From the NCBI GenBank assembly GCA_030146385.1, contig JASLBX010000244.1:1-6229 (forward strand): a stretch of DNA of 6,229 nt, in the 5' to 3' direction. Both the position numbers and the translations under genes were made by a program. Origin of the DNA: Jiangellaceae bacterium (GTDB lineage Bacteria; Actinomycetota; Actinomycetes; Jiangellales; Jiangellaceae). Below, piece by piece: positions 6,041 to 6,229 of the stretch (within the stretch, counting starts at the first letter, position 1; each line of letters starts with the position of its first letter). The notes beneath the pieces were generated by a model, which was not told the DNA's origin, did not search any database, and worked only from the letters and a program-made list of their open reading frames with translations.

Positions 6041-6046
6041 ATTATG
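6041..6046 (-). promoter_or_regulatory. Possible -10 element (CATAAT) for the 63-aa gene
   Basis: The minus strand reads CATAAT, five of six bases of the sigma-70-type -10 consensus, in otherwise GC-rich DNA. Transcription would start near 6034 and leave a leader of about 70 bases containing the GAAC-N4-GTTC site and the ribosome binding site. The only -35-like hexamer, TTCAGC, lies 19 bases upstream and is a poor match, so the promoter call is tentative. Confidence 0.28.
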
Positions 6047-6083
6047 GCGCGCCCACTTCTTGAAAGCTGAAGTCCTACGCCGC

Positions 6084-6123
6084 CCGCGGCAAACCCACCG
6101 CGGCGCGAGAAGGCGGTGCCTTC
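6084..6123 (-). terminator. Two hairpins downstream of the right-edge gene, possible terminator
   Basis: GAAGGC-GGT-GCCTTC (6109-6123) is a perfect 6-bp stem with a 3-base loop. CCGCGG at 6084-6089 and again at 6098-6103 can form a second 6-bp stem with an 8-base loop. They lie 37 to 76 bases beyond the stop of the gene entering from the right and before the promoter of the next gene, the right place for termination. No T-run follows, so a U-tract-independent type would be needed. Confidence 0.38.
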
Positions 6124-6159
6124 CCGCGCCATGGATATGCAAGGTTGCCGGGCGGTCTA

Positions 6160-6229
6160 CTAAGAGACCATGCCGTGCGGGTCGATGACGTACTTGCGTG
6201 CCGCGCCCTTGTCGAAGTCGGCGTATCCC
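6160..6229 (-). CDS. C-terminal end of an unidentified protein, 5' part outside window
   Basis: The frame enters from the right edge and gives 22 residues, GYADFDKGAARKYVIDPHGM then VS, ending in two consecutive TAG stops (6162-6160 and 6159-6157). The D-F-x-K-G-A-A-R-K-Y-V-x-D-P-H-G ending resembles the last helix and strand of some oxidoreductases, such as medium-chain alcohol dehydrogenases, which would suit the neighbouring MmyB-type regulator, but the fragment is too short to assign a family. GGTCT-ACTAAG-AGACC (6155-6169 region) forms a short hairpin across the stop codons. Confidence 0.5.
   Translation of the reverse strand, partial: GYADFDKGAARKYVIDPHGMVS

Overview
The window is high-GC DNA with codon use strongly biased to G or C at third positions. 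The gene families point to an actinomycete, of Streptomyces, Pseudonocardia or Micromonospora type: an MmyB-type XRE regulator, an NhaA with a fused DsbA-like domain, a DUF7134-type histidine-kinase sensor remnant, and a small Cys/His-rich protein. The species cannot be named from this sequence.

Layout from left to right. Positions 1-630 (+) hold the C-terminal two thirds of a medium-chain NAD(P)H-dependent quinone oxidoreductase/alcohol dehydrogenase, cut by the window edge. Everything after it lies on the minus strand. Positions 650-1053 are a pyridoxamine-5'-phosphate-oxidase-like (split-barrel flavin/F420) gene broken by one frameshift. Positions 1251-1597 are the membrane sensor end of a histidine kinase, also frameshifted and lacking all of its kinase domains. 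Positions 1781-4426 are the centrepiece: an intact 881-residue protein joining an NhaA Na+/H+ antiporter, a DsbA-like thiol oxidoreductase, a cyclic-nucleotide-binding-like domain and a cysteine-less glutaredoxin-like domain. Just upstream, 4440-4541 is a 33-codon ORF that looks like the severed N-terminus of a DUF2255 protein. Positions 4675-5571 encode a complete MmyB-type helix-turn-helix regulator. Positions 5774-5965 encode a 63-residue Cys/His-containing small protein with a very strong ribosome binding site and a possible LexA-type operator upstream. Positions 6160-6229 are the last 22 codons of a gene that enters from the right edge.

The most notable object is the four-module fusion. 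Its last two modules look like the N-terminal half of the actinobacterial cyclic-nucleotide-domain thioredoxin reductases, ending where the FAD-dependent reductase domain would normally begin. The whole protein has only two cysteines, both in the DsbA CPFC motif, so any redox chemistry must run through that single pair. Because NhaA proteins keep their C-terminus inside the cell, the three appended modules are probably cytoplasmic. An antiporter whose activity is tied to thiol state or a bound ligand is an attractive hypothesis, but it is inference. The broken genes around it suggest a patch of chromosome undergoing decay and rearrangement, in which the fusion has stayed open over 2.6 kb.
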